From JANPJV01 sp031425695 (GTDB taxonomy: Bacteria > Pseudomonadota > Gammaproteobacteria > Xanthomonadales > SZUA-5): 39,363 nucleotides of DNA. The notes under the pieces were generated by a model. That model saw only the letters and a program-made list of their open reading frames with translations, did no database searches and was not told where the DNA came from. Shown one piece after another: positions 7,825 to 16,621 of this stretch. Both the position numbers and the translations under genes were made by a program. Each line of letters begins with the position of its first letter. The first letter of the stretch is position 1. The stretch is from the NCBI GenBank assembly GCA_031425695.1, contig JANPJV010000088.1, positions 1 to 39,363 of the forward strand. Reading direction: 5' to 3'.

Positions 7825-9405
7825 CTACTCGAACCCGTTGCGCAAGATCTGGTCGGCGTTCTGGCGCTCGTAGGCGCCGATGTCGACGCTTCCGAAGCGC
7901 GGGAAGCGGCGCTGGTCGTGGGGCAGGGCAGCGGTCCTGGTACCGGTGTCGAGCGCCGGCGAGCCCGCGCGCAGCGCCAGGGTTTCGGTGAGCCCGCCGT
8001 TGTTCGCTGGGGGATCGAGCTGTGCATCGGCGAACACCGTCGCCGGCGTCGCCGCGGCCTCCATCTGCCCGCCACTGCCTGGTCGAACTTGCGGGAACTG
8101 CAGGTTATTGCTGCCGGACACGGGATTGCGGATGTTCCACGGGTTGAACGCATTGCCGCCGGTGTTGTTGTGCAGGATGCTGTTGCGCAGCGTGATCGGC
8201 AGGCCGGGCGAATTCTGGATCCCGCCCGCGAAACACACGCTGCAGTCGGCGCGGTTGTCGGCAATGGTAAGGTTCTGCAGCAGCAAAGTTCCGGTCGACG
8301 AGATGTTCATGGCGCCGCCGAGACCCGTGCGCGCGAGATTCCCGACGAAGGTCGAGTTGATGATGGTGCCACCGGTCGTGATCAGGTTCGCGCCGACCTG
8401 GTGGTCGAACAGCGCGAGGCCCCCGAATCCAGCAGCCTGGTTCCCGCGGAACGTGGTCCCGCTGATCAGCAGCGGTCCGCCCTGCAGGTAGACACCTCCC
8501 GTGTGCGCATTGCTGGTACCCGTGTTGTTATTGAAGGCTACGAACGAATCCTCGATGCGGGTGAAGCTCAGCTGGTCGTAGACCGTGGTGAAGAGGCCGG
8601 CACCGAATGCCCGCGACTGGTTGCCGGTGACGCGCACTCGGCACAGGTTGACGAAGCGCGTGTCGCCATCCACACCAATGCCGCCGGCATTGCCACCCAT
8701 GCCCGGATTGCCGCCGCTGCCGGTCGCACGATTGTCGCTGACCACCGTGTCGAAGAGATTCAAGGTCTCGGTGCCGAGGGAATAGAGGCCACCGCCGTTG
8801 CTGCCAGAGTTGTCATCGATCGCCGAGTCCACCAGCGTCAGCTCTTTCAGGCCGATGACGTAGAGACCACCGCCGCCGCCGTCCTGCGCCGTCTGGATCG
8901 CATGGTTGCCCGTGATGTCGACATTGAACAGCCGCACGCGCATGGCCCGCCACGGCTCCGCGCCGTGATCGCTGAGCAGGGCTCCTCCGCTGCGGGCAAA
9001 CTCGTTCCCGGGGAGCCCCTGGGGATTGCCGCCGGTGAGCTCGATGTTGAGCACGTTGAGGGTGTACTCGGCCAGCTGCGGATTGCTGATATCGAAGACC
9101 CGGGTGACGCCGCCGCCACTCAGGCGCGCACCGTTGCCATCGAGGGTCGTCGCGCGGGTGATGCGCAACTGTTGACTGAGGACGATTTCACTGGTGCCGA
9201 TGTCGAGCCGGATGGACCCACCCGCGTCGAGCGCCGCTTGCAGCTGCGCTGCATTGACGCTGCCGGGGCTGCCATTGCCGAGCACTACAGGGTTGATGAG
9301 AACCGGTGGCGCCGGCGCACTGCAATCGAAAACCGCCTGCGCGCTGGCGGACGCGCCCAGCAACAGCAGCACGGTGGTCGTGCTCATAGTCATCGTCGAA
9401 TGCAT
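7825..9405 (-). CDS. Secreted parallel beta-helix protein with choice-of-anchor-Q-type end
   Basis: The 526-residue product has a signal peptide (MHSTMTMSTTTVLLLLGASA, then SAQA|VF). A long run of beta-helix rungs follows, with recurring asparagine- and glycine-rich turns (for example SAIDDNSGSNGGGLYSLG, TVVSDNRATGSGGNPG, SFVAFNNNTGTSNAHTGGVY). The C-terminal part (SPALDTGTR, then DQRRFPRFGSVDIGAYE) is the signature of the choice-of-anchor Q family. The last residues are ILRNGFE. Such proteins sit at the cell surface or are secreted, and no catalytic residues can be named. The ATG at 9405 follows GAAGGG and starts the signal peptide; an upstream in-frame ATG at 9468 lacks such support. Confidence 0.85.
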   Translation of the reverse strand: MHSTMTMSTTTVLLLLGASASAQAVFDCSAPAPPVLINPVVLGNGSPGSVNAAQLQAALDAGGSIRLDIGTSEIVLSQQLRITRATTLDGNGARLSGGGVTRVFDISNPQLAEYTLNVLNIELTGGNPQGLPGNEFARSGGALLSDHGAEPWRAMRVRLFNVDITGNHAIQTAQDGGGGGLYVIGLKELTLVDSAIDDNSGSNGGGLYSLGTETLNLFDTVVSDNRATGSGGNPGMGGNAGGIGVDGDTRFVNLCRVRVTGNQSRAFGAGLFTTVYDQLSFTRIEDSFVAFNNNTGTSNAHTGGVYLQGGPLLISGTTFRGNQAAGFGGLALFDHQVGANLITTGGTIINSTFVGNLARTGLGGAMNISSTGTLLLQNLTIADNRADCSVCFAGGIQNSPGLPITLRNSILHNNTGGNAFNPWNIRNPVSGSNNLQFPQVRPGSGGQMEAAATPATVFADAQLDPPANNGGLTETLALRAGSPALDTGTRTAALPHDQRRFPRFGSVDIGAYERQNADQILRNGFE

Positions 9406-9582
9406 GGCTTGCCCTTCTCGAATGCAACAGAGCTTAGTCCGTCGCGCGACGCTGCGCTGCGCGCTCATCGGCTGCTACCAACCGATATTCGAAATCTGAG
9501 ATGGTTCGCCCGCCGCTGGCGTTGCGATCCGATCCTTGCCATCGCGCTGTGCGATTCGAATGATCCCGGGTCTCGAACACAC

Positions 9583-9612
9583 AAAAAAAACCGGCGCCGT
9601 GCGGCGCCGGTT
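9583..9612 (-). terminator. Rho-independent terminator of the RcnB-like gene
   Basis: Read on the minus strand, a perfect 10-bp stem (AACCGGCGCC, loop GCAC, GGCGCCGGTT) is followed by a run of T residues (complement of 9583-9590). It lies about 45 bases beyond the stop codon at 9656, exactly where the RcnB-like transcript should end. This is the clearest intrinsic terminator in the window. Confidence 0.9.
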
Positions 9613-9655
9613 CCGGTTCACTCCTGTTCGATCAACGATCGATCAGGCGCTCTTC

Positions 9656-10495
9656 TCAGTAGAAGAAGTCATACAGCACGTCAACTACTTCACCACTTGC
9701 CAGGTGGACCAGCAGGATGTCGCCATCGGCGCGGATCCAGCGGTAGCCGTATGGCGGCGGTGCCAGACCATACGGACGGTAGTCGACATAGTAGCTGGGA
9801 CCGTAATAAGCCCGCGGCAGGTTGAAGCCGATGCTCCAGGACACGCGTGAATGGCCGCGCGGGTAGTAGTAGCGCGACGGCGAGCGCCAGCGGTTGCCCG
9901 ACCAGCCATGGTGCCAATCGTTGCGCCAGCTGTGGCGTCCACTCCAACCGTTGTGGCGGCCGTGGCGGTAGTCGCGGCCGTAGCCGTGGTTGTTGTCCCA
10001 GCCGCGGCGATCGCCACGGTCCCGGTAGCCGCCGCGGCCATCACCGCCGTCGTATCCACGGCCAGGATTCGACAGTCCATAGACTTCGCGATGGCTTTGC
10101 GTGTGGTCACGTTGTCCACGACCATGCCGCTCTCCGCCCGAATAGTCCTGTGCTTGCTGGCCCGCAACCGGAACGCCGAAACCCTGGGTCTGGCCACGCG
10201 TATAGCCATTATCGCGACGCCCGCCTTCGCCACGGTCCTGGCGGCCCCACGCTTGTGTATGTTCTTGCTGCGTCGCGCCCGGTGCGTACTCTCCTGGCGC
10301 GGAGTGCTGCGGCCGATCCTGCCCCTGCAGATGCTCAATCGCCTGCTGGCGTTGCTCCTGTCGTTCTTGCTGCCGCTCGGCACGGCGCTCTTCCTTGCCG
10401 CCTTCATCGCGGCCGCGACCATAATCCTGCGCGGAAGCGGTGACCGCCGACGCGCCCAGCAACAATCCCATCGTCACTGCAATCAACCGCTTCAT
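9656..10495 (-). CDS. RcnB-family periplasmic protein with long Arg/Gly/Tyr/His-rich linker
   Basis: The 279-residue product begins with a clear signal peptide (MKRLIAVTMGLLLGASAVTA, then SA|QD). A Gln/Glu/Arg-rich segment follows (near residues 30-60), then about 130 residues rich in Gly, Arg, Tyr, His and Asp. It ends in the RcnB signature, around YGLAPPPYGYRWIRADGDIL then ASGEVVDVLY. In Escherichia coli RcnB influences nickel and cobalt efflux, but many RcnB-family proteins have no tested role. The usual family length is near 110 residues, so the low-complexity extension is unusual. The ATG at 10495 was chosen because AGGAGGT lies six bases upstream and the signal peptide starts there. Nearby urease genes make a nickel link tempting but unproven. 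Confidence 0.8.
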   Translation of the reverse strand: MKRLIAVTMGLLLGASAVTASAQDYGRGRDEGGKEERRAERQQERQEQRQQAIEHLQGQDRPQHSAPGEYAPGATQQEHTQAWGRQDRGEGGRRDNGYTRGQTQGFGVPVAGQQAQDYSGGERHGRGQRDHTQSHREVYGLSNPGRGYDGGDGRGGYRDRGDRRGWDNNHGYGRDYRHGRHNGWSGRHSWRNDWHHGWSGNRWRSPSRYYYPRGHSRVSWSIGFNLPRAYYGPSYYVDYRPYGLAPPPYGYRWIRADGDILLVHLASGEVVDVLYDFFY

Positions 10496-10746
10496 TTTGA
10501 ACCTCCTGCACTTACCGGCAAACCCCCCGGCGGGATGTCGGACTTGACGACCGACTGCGTATGGGTTTGCAGCATGCGACGCGATGTCTGAATGGCTGGT
10601 AGTCAATTCGATGGCCGTCGCAGCGCATTCAGATTGCAGTGGGCTGGCGAGCGCCAGCAGTAGGCCACGGTGCGCCCGCGCGGGTGTGCTGGTTGCGGTC
10701 TGGCGCCCGGGCGCTACATGACAATCCCGCCGCGTGCTCAACACTT

Positions 10747-10806
10747 GTCACGTAGCGCCCGTAGCGGTTGCATCTCAATTGCGGCCACTCGCGGGCGCAA
10801 CGTGAC
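10747..10806. repeat. REP-like inverted repeat, GTCACGT/GCGCCCG family, copy 3
   Basis: Arms GTCACGTAGCGCCCG (10747-10761) and CGGGCGCAACGTGAC (10792-10806) pair at 14 of 15 positions. It sits in the 335-base gap 10496-10830, just past the RND pump stop codon and upstream of the RcnB-like gene. The rest of that gap must hold the RcnB-like promoter; no confident -35/-10 pair could be picked. Confidence 0.75.
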
Positions 10807-10830
10807 CTACGTTCAATCTCCAACAACATT

Positions 10831-13800
10831 TCAATGCGCGATCGCTTCCTCGTGCCGGTCCGGTTCGGCGATCTCGAGGCGGCGGATTTCCTTGGCGATG
10901 GTTTCGGGCGAGTTGGTGAAGCGTGCGAGCAGGACGTAGAAAGCGGGCACGACGAACAGGCTGAGCAGGGTCGAGAAGACCACGCCGGAAATGATTACCA
11001 CGCCGATCGCGATGCGACTATTGGCACCCGCGCCGTGTCCAAGCGCGAGCGGCAGTGCGCCGACGACTGTGCACACGGAGGTCATGACGATCGGCCGCAG
11101 TCGAACTGCCGAAGACTCGATGACCGCGTCGACGATGCTGCGGCCTTCGTCGCGCAATTGGTTGGCGAACTCGACGATCAGGATGCCGTTCTTGGCGGCA
11201 AGGCCAACCAGCATGACGATGCCGATCTGGCTGTAGATGTTGAGCGTGAGTCCGAACACCCACAATCCGAACAAGGCGCCCAGAACCGCGAGTGGAACCG
11301 TGAGCATGATCACCAGCGGGTGGATGAAGCTTTCGAACTGCGCGGCGAGCACCAGGAACACCACCAGCAGCGCAAACGCGAAGGTGATCATGGTCGAGGA
11401 GCCGGCCTTCTGGTACTCGCGTGAGTCGCCCTTGTAGTCATAGGCGGCGCCCGAAGGAAGCTCGTCGCGCACGACGCCCTGCAGGTACTCGAGGGCCTCG
11501 CCAAGCGGATAGCCCGGCGCCAGCGCGGCCGAGATGGTGATGGCACGCAATCGGTTGAAGCGATTGAAGCTGCCGGGCTCGGCGAGCTCAGTCAGCGTGA
11601 CCAGGTTCGAGAGCGGGATGAGCTTGTCGTCACGCGACTTGACGAAGAGATTGCTGAGGTCGGAGGGGTCCGAGCGATCGGAGCGCTGGGCCTGCAGCAG
11701 CACGTCGTATTCCTCGCCTTCGCGGATGAAGGTGGTGACGCGTCGCGAACCCAGCATGGTTTCGAGGGTCGTGCCGATTTCTTCCACGCTGACGCCAAGG
11801 TCGGCTGCACGCGTGCGGTCGATCTGTACGCGCAGCTGCGGACGGGTTTCCTTGTAGTCGCTGTCCGGACGCAACAGCTTCGGATTCTCGGCAATGCGCG
11901 CGAGCACCTGGTCGCGCCACTGCACCAATTCCTCGTAACTGGAGCCGAGCAGCACGAACTGCAGCGGCTGTCCGAAACCGCGCCCGAAGCCCTGGCGCAT
12001 CTGTGGAAAGCCCTGGATTCCGGGGATCTCGTTCAAGCTCTTGGCGAGCTGTTCCATCGCCGTGCCGGTGTCGACGGTGCGCTCGTTCCAGGGCGCCATG
12101 ACGGCGATTGCCATGCCGGTGTGCATGTCTTCTGACGTGCTGCCACCCCCGCCACCACGCGGTGCGCGGGTGTTGACCCGAGAGAGGACGCCGTCGTCCA
12201 CGAGCTTCATCACTCGTTTCTCGACCTCCTGCATCTGCTGCACGGTGTAGTCGTAGCCCGCGCCTTCTGGTGCGTTGACGCTGACGAAGAAAATCCCACG
12301 GTCTTCGGCGGGCGCCAGCTCGGAGGGCACCAGCTTGTACAACACGGCCGACAACCCGAGCGTGCCCACCAGGGCGAGCCCGAACAGCAGCGGACGGCCG
12401 ACACTCTTTGCGAGCAGATTCCGATAGCCGCGAGTGATGCGCTCCATGCCACGATCGACTCTGGCCGCCAAGCCACGGTGAGAAGTGGAGGGCTGCAGGA
12501 GCTTGCTGCACATCATCGGCGACAGGCTCAGCGCGACTACGGCAGAGATCGCCACAGCGGCAGCGATCGCCGCTCCGAGCTCGCGGAACAGGCGGCCGAG
12601 ATTGCCTTCCATGAAGGCAATCGGCACGAACACCGCGACCAGCACGGCCGTCGTGGCGATCACTGCGAAGCCGACCTGGCGCGCGCCCCGATAAGCTGCC
12701 AGCAAGGGTGTCTCACCGAGATCGACCCGCCGCTGGCAGTTTTCGAGCACGACGATGGCGTCGTCGACCACCAGCCCAATCGATAGCACCAGCGCCAGCA
12801 GGGTTAGCAGATTCAACGAAAAGCCGAACGCATACAGGGCGATGAACGCGGCGACGATGCAGACGGGCACGGTCACTGCCGGAATCAGTGCGGCGCGCCA
12901 GGAACCGAGGAAGAAATAGATCACCAGCACGACCAAAAGCATGGTGATGCCGAGGGTGAAATAGACTTCGTTGACCGCCGCTTCGATGAACTCGCTGGTG
13001 TCGACCGCCAGGAACATTTCCATGCCCGCGGGCAGGGTGGGCGTCAGCCGCGCCAGCTCGTCGCGCACGCCACGGGAGACGTCGAGCGCGTTTGCCGTGC
13101 TCTGCTTGATGATGCCGAGACCGACCTGCGGCTGGCCGTTGCCGCGGAAATAGGAACGCCGCTCGAGCTCGCCAAGCTCGACGTCGGCAACTTCCGCGAG
13201 CGTAACGACATGGCCATCGGCCGCTTTCGCCACCACCATGTTGCGAAAATCATCGGCCTCGCGATAGCCGCGGGTGATGCGCACGGTGAAGTCGCGCTGG
13301 GCCGATTCGATGCGACCGGCGGGAAGCTCGATATTCTCGCGGCGCAGCGCCGTCGCAACATCGTTGACCGTGAGCCCGCGCGCGGCGAGCTCGGAGCGCT
13401 TGAGCCAGATGCGCATCGCGTAGCGGAAGCCGCCACCGACCTGCACCCGCGCCACGCCGTCGATGGTGGACAGCCGGTCGACGATGTAGCGCTCGGCGTA
13501 GTCGGTGAGCGCCAGTGAATCGAGCGTGGTGCTGGCGAGGTTGAGCCAGATGATGACGTCCGAATCGCCGTCGACCTTGAACACCTGCGGCGGATCTGCC
13601 TCGCTCGGAAGATTGGAGCTGATGCGGCCGACGGCGTCACGCACATCGTTCGCGGCGCTTTCAATTTCGCGCGCGAGGGTGAATTCGATCGAGACCGAAG
13701 AGCGACCATTCTGGCTAGAAGACTGGATGAGCTCGATGCCTTCGATGCCGGCGACGGCATCCTCGATCACCTGGGTGATGCGCGACTCGATGACGCCGGC

Positions 13801-13965
13801 CGAAGCGCCGCGGTAATTGGTTTCCACCGAGACGATCGGCGGATCGATGTTCGGGATCTCCCGCAGCGGCAAACGCAGGAAGGCGACCACGCCGAGCACC
13901 ACCAGCAGCAGGCTGATGGTGGCCGCGAGCACCGGACGCTTGATCGACACATCCGAGAGGAACAC
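10831..13965 (-). CDS. RND multidrug efflux pump, inner-membrane permease (HAE1/AcrB type)
   Basis: This proton-driven pump subunit (1044 residues) exports hydrophobic or amphipathic compounds through a tripartite envelope complex. It starts with the first membrane helix (FLSDVSIKRPVLAATISLLL). It carries the proton-relay aspartate pair D401-D402 in SIGLVVDDAIVVLEN and the matching lysine in GLAAKNGILIVEFANQL near residue 930. Two large periplasmic halves separate twelve predicted membrane helices. The GTG at 13965 is the likely start: GGAGGAG lies a few bases before it, it begins the conserved N-terminus, and it is one base after the adaptor stop codon. Upstream codons add an unrelated Arg-rich stretch that belongs to the adaptor frame region. 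No TolC-like channel gene lies nearby, so the channel must come from elsewhere. Confidence 0.93.
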   Translation of the reverse strand: MFLSDVSIKRPVLAATISLLLVVLGVVAFLRLPLREIPNIDPPIVSVETNYRGASAGVIESRITQVIEDAVAGIEGIELIQSSSQNGRSSVSIEFTLAREIESAANDVRDAVGRISSNLPSEADPPQVFKVDGDSDVIIWLNLASTTLDSLALTDYAERYIVDRLSTIDGVARVQVGGGFRYAMRIWLKRSELAARGLTVNDVATALRRENIELPAGRIESAQRDFTVRITRGYREADDFRNMVVAKAADGHVVTLAEVADVELGELERRSYFRGNGQPQVGLGIIKQSTANALDVSRGVRDELARLTPTLPAGMEMFLAVDTSEFIEAAVNEVYFTLGITMLLVVLVIYFFLGSWRAALIPAVTVPVCIVAAFIALYAFGFSLNLLTLLALVLSIGLVVDDAIVVLENCQRRVDLGETPLLAAYRGARQVGFAVIATTAVLVAVFVPIAFMEGNLGRLFRELGAAIAAAVAISAVVALSLSPMMCSKLLQPSTSHRGLAARVDRGMERITRGYRNLLAKSVGRPLLFGLALVGTLGLSAVLYKLVPSELAPAEDRGIFFVSVNAPEGAGYDYTVQQMQEVEKRVMKLVDDGVLSRVNTRAPRGGGGGSTSEDMHTGMAIAVMAPWNERTVDTGTAMEQLAKSLNEIPGIQGFPQMRQGFGRGFGQPLQFVLLGSSYEELVQWRDQVLARIAENPKLLRPDSDYKETRPQLRVQIDRTRAADLGVSVEEIGTTLETMLGSRRVTTFIREGEEYDVLLQAQRSDRSDPSDLSNLFVKSRDDKLIPLSNLVTLTELAEPGSFNRFNRLRAITISAALAPGYPLGEALEYLQGVVRDELPSGAAYDYKGDSREYQKAGSSTMITFAFALLVVFLVLAAQFESFIHPLVIMLTVPLAVLGALFGLWVFGLTLNIYSQIGIVMLVGLAAKNGILIVEFANQLRDEGRSIVDAVIESSAVRLRPIVMTSVCTVVGALPLALGHGAGANSRIAIGVVIISGVVFSTLLSLFVVPAFYVLLARFTNSPETIAKEIRRLEIAEPDRHEEAIAH

Positions 13966-13966
13966 C

Positions 13967-15040
13967 TTATTTCTCCTCCGCCGCCGCGGTGACTGCTGCG
14001 GGCGCAGCGGCCGCGATTTCGACCGGCATGCCGGCACGCAGCTTCACCAGCCCTTCGACCACGACCTGGTCGCCGGCGGCGAGACCCTCGGCAATCTCGA
14101 CCCGGCCGCCCTTGCGCCCACCGACCTTGACCGCGACCAGCTCGGCCTTGCCGGCGCTATCGACGCGGAAGACCGACGCCTGGCCGCCGGTCTGAATCAG
14201 CGCAATCTCATCGACGACCAGCGCATCACGCGAAGGTTTGTACAGCTCCACGGTCAGCAGCATGCCCGGGCGGATGGCACCGTCCGGATTGTCGATGGTG
14301 GCGCGCACGGTCACTGCGCGGCTGGCCGTATCGATGCGCGAGTCGATCGAGCTCACCGTGCCGCTGAACTCGCGTTCTGGATACGCCGAGCTGCGTGCCC
14401 CGATTTCCTGGCCCTTGGTGATCGCGGCCAGGAAAGATTCCGGAATCGAGAAGTCGAGCTTGATTACCGAAATATCGTCGAGCGTGGCAATTTCGGTGCC
14501 GGGCGTCACCAGCGTGCCCTGGCTGACTCGGCGGAAGCCGAGCACGCCGGCGAACGGCGCGGTGATCACGCGATCCGAAAGGCGCGCCCGAATCGTGTCC
14601 GCACGCGCCTTGGCCTGGTCGCGCATCGACATCTGGCTGTCGAGTGCCGAGCGCGTGATCGTCCCTTGTTCGACCACGCCGGCCAGGCGCGTGTATTGCT
14701 TCTGGGCGTCGGCAAAAGCTGCCTGTGCCTCCTTCAGCTGCGCCACTTCTGCACGCCCGGTGAGCTCCACCAGCACCGCGCCGGCCTCGACCTTGTCGCC
14801 GTCTTCAAAGTTGATGCTGCCGACCGTTTCGGTCACTTTGGCGGTCAGCGTCACCGACTCATTCGCATGCGCGGTGCCGAGCGCTTCAATAGTGTCGGCC
14901 CATGGCTCGGACTGGATGGTAGTGGCGACCACTTTGACGGGTCGCGGCGCGCCGCCGGGCGGTCCCGCCGGTGCCGCGGGTTCTTTCGAGCACGCGCTCA
15001 CCGCGCAAGCGAACAACAACAGGTGAAAAAGGCGCGGCAT
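13967..15040 (-). CDS. RND efflux pump periplasmic adaptor lipoprotein (MFP/HlyD family)
   Basis: The adaptor bridges the inner-membrane pump and an outer-membrane channel. The 357-residue product starts with a lipoprotein signal (MPRLFHLLLFACAVSAC, lipobox AVSA|C). It has the split lipoyl/barrel-sandwich halves (LTAKVTETVGSINFEDGDKV and ITAPFAGVLGFRRVSQGTLV) around a coiled-coil hairpin (LKEAQAAFADAQKQYTRLAG). The beta-barrel follows (IKLDFSIPESFLAAITKGQE), then the membrane-proximal domain. The ATG at 15040 is preferred to a GTG at 15055 because GGAG lies about seven bases upstream. One base separates it from the pump gene, so the two form an operon. Confidence 0.92.
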   Translation of the reverse strand: MPRLFHLLLFACAVSACSKEPAAPAGPPGGAPRPVKVVATTIQSEPWADTIEALGTAHANESVTLTAKVTETVGSINFEDGDKVEAGAVLVELTGRAEVAQLKEAQAAFADAQKQYTRLAGVVEQGTITRSALDSQMSMRDQAKARADTIRARLSDRVITAPFAGVLGFRRVSQGTLVTPGTEIATLDDISVIKLDFSIPESFLAAITKGQEIGARSSAYPEREFSGTVSSIDSRIDTASRAVTVRATIDNPDGAIRPGMLLTVELYKPSRDALVVDEIALIQTGGQASVFRVDSAGKAELVAVKVGGRKGGRVEIAEGLAAGDQVVVEGLVKLRAGMPVEIAAAAPAAVTAAAEEK

Positions 15041-15175
15041 TGCAGCTCCGGGCACCGCGGACGGCGCGTTCAGGAATGTGATGCGCTGAGTTTAACGATC
15101 GTCGGCGACGACGGGGTAAACGACTGTGCACGCGCGCCGATGGGAGCGTCTGGTGCGCCGACGCGAATGCCCTAC

Positions 15176-15248
15176 GTGGGTCCGGACCTCGTCCGTACGC
15201 TTTCCTGTCGGGCAAACAAGCCAACGTCCGGACGAGGTCCGGACCCAC
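15176..15248. repeat. REP-like inverted repeat, GTGGGTCCGGACC family
   Basis: The left arm begins GTGGGTCCGGACCTCGTCCG at 15176 and the right arm (15225-15248) is its near-perfect reverse complement. The same core forms the tandem array at 23541-23833. It lies between ureG and the efflux adaptor, both on the minus strand, so it falls downstream of the urease operon and upstream of the pump operon. Confidence 0.8.
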
Positions 15249-15270
15249 ACCGGCAGGCCGCACCGCCTCC

Positions 15271-15915
15271 TCAATCGCCCAACAAGCCCTCCCGCTCGAT
15301 GAACGCGATCACCTCGTCCAGCCCGGTCAACCTGCGCAGGTCGGTCATCACGAAGGGCTTGTCGCCACGCATGCGCTGCGCATCTGCCCGCATGACCTCG
15401 AGCGAGGCGCCGACGTGCGGGGCAAGGTCGGTCTTGTTGATGATGAGCAGGTCCGAGCGGGTGATTCCCGGACCACCCTTGCGCGGGATCTTTTCGCCGC
15501 CGGCGACATCGATCACGTACAGGGTCAGATCGGAGAGCTCCGGTGAAAACGTCGCTGCGAGGTTGTCGCCGCCGGACTCGATGAAGACGATATCGGCGTC
15601 CGGGAAGCTTCCGAGCATGCGCTCGATGGCCTCGAGATTGATCGAGGCGTCCTCGCGGATCGCCGTATGTGGACAGCCGCCGGTTTCCACGCCGAGGATG
15701 CGCTCGGCCGGCAAGGCGCCGGCGACGGTTAGCAAGCGCTGGTCTTCCTTGGTGTAGATGTCGTTGGTGATCGCGATGAGGTCGTAGCGATCTCGCAGCG
15801 CCTTGCACAACACTTCGAGCAGGGTGGTCTTGCCGGAGCCTACCGGCCCGCCGATGCCGATGCGCAAGGGTGGCAGCGCGCGTGTGCGACGCGTCCGCCA
15901 GTCGATCTGGTTCAT
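15271..15915 (-). CDS. ureG: Urease accessory GTPase UreG
   Basis: UreG hydrolyses GTP to drive nickel insertion into apo-urease together with UreD, UreF and UreE. The 214-residue protein has the P-loop GPVGSGKTTLLE, the metal-binding CPH motif (GVETGGCPHTAIREDAS), the switch region FIESGGDNLAATFSPELSD and the base-recognition motif NKTDLA. All are intact. It is the last gene of the urease operon, 13 bases after ureF, with a purine-rich AAAGG upstream of its ATG. Confidence 0.97.
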   Translation of the reverse strand: MNQIDWRTRRTRALPPLRIGIGGPVGSGKTTLLEVLCKALRDRYDLIAITNDIYTKEDQRLLTVAGALPAERILGVETGGCPHTAIREDASINLEAIERMLGSFPDADIVFIESGGDNLAATFSPELSDLTLYVIDVAGGEKIPRKGGPGITRSDLLIINKTDLAPHVGASLEVMRADAQRMRGDKPFVMTDLRRLTGLDEVIAFIEREGLLGD

Positions 15916-15928
15916 GAGTGAACGCCTT

Positions 15929-16621
15929 TCAGGACCGGAACAATCGGGAATACTGGGTTTCGTGCTGCGCCGAGAGAATCGCCAGCATGGGCGCGAAGGT
16001 GCTGGCGTTTTCGGGGTCGATCCGGCTCGCGACCTCGATGGCCGCAGGCAGGCGCAACGAGAGCCGCCGCAGCATTCCCTGGGCTTGGGTCTGGCCGAGC
16101 GGAACCAGCTTCAAGGCCGCCGATCCCAGGTTTTCGAGCAGGCTCCAGCCGAGCGCATGCAGGCCGGTTTCAGCCGACAGACCGAGCGCGCGCGCAGCCA
16201 GCGCATGCACGGTCGCGAACCCCACCGGTTGCATGGCCGCGAGCGTGTCCCGTCGGGCGCGATCAAGACTGGGCATCGACGGCAGCTCGAGCAGCCATGC
16301 CCGCAGCGAATGCCCGGTCTGCGTGCATTCGAGCAACAACTCCCGGCTTTCCCGAGTGGCCAGCAGCGAGTCGTTGCAGCGCAAGAGCTCGCTGGGGTCT
16401 GCACGTTCCCAGGCTGCATTCAGCGCCAGCCAGCGCGGTGCCTCGCCGCGCGCCCAGACCAGTTCGAGCTGGTCGCCGAGCCAAGCTTCCGCGCTCGGCA
16501 GGTCGCGGATGCACCCCGCGTTGATCGCCGCTTCGAGTCCCAGCGAATGGCTGAATGCCCCGATCGGCAGCGCAGCCGAGCTCAGCTGCAACAACCCCGC
16601 GAGCGTGCCTGGGTCAATCAT
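15929..16621 (-). CDS. ureF: Urease accessory protein UreF
   Basis: UreF binds UreD on apo-urease and recruits UreG, acting as a gate for nickel delivery. The 230-residue product has the typical N-terminus (LLQLSSAALPIGAFSHSLGL), the helical core and the conserved C-terminal stretch (KLVPLGQTQAQGMLRRL). The ATG at 16621 begins MIDPGTLAGLLQ and lies eight bases inside the end of ureE, a normal coupling. The frame remains open upstream to 17131, but that part is antisense noise within ureE. Confidence 0.95.
   Translation of the reverse strand: MIDPGTLAGLLQLSSAALPIGAFSHSLGLEAAINAGCIRDLPSAEAWLGDQLELVWARGEAPRWLALNAAWERADPSELLRCNDSLLATRESRELLLECTQTGHSLRAWLLELPSMPSLDRARRDTLAAMQPVGFATVHALAARALGLSAETGLHALGWSLLENLGSAALKLVPLGQTQAQGMLRRLSLRLPAAIEVASRIDPENASTFAPMLAILSAQHETQYSRLFRS

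Noticed and set aside
7795..9825. 676-codon open frame antisense to the beta-helix gene
   Set aside because: It runs through a repeat, a whole secreted-protein gene and a terminator; composition is that of a shadow frame.
13817..15757. 646-codon open frame antisense to the efflux adaptor and ureG
   Set aside because: It crosses three well-supported features on the other strand and an inverted repeat, and shows no domain.
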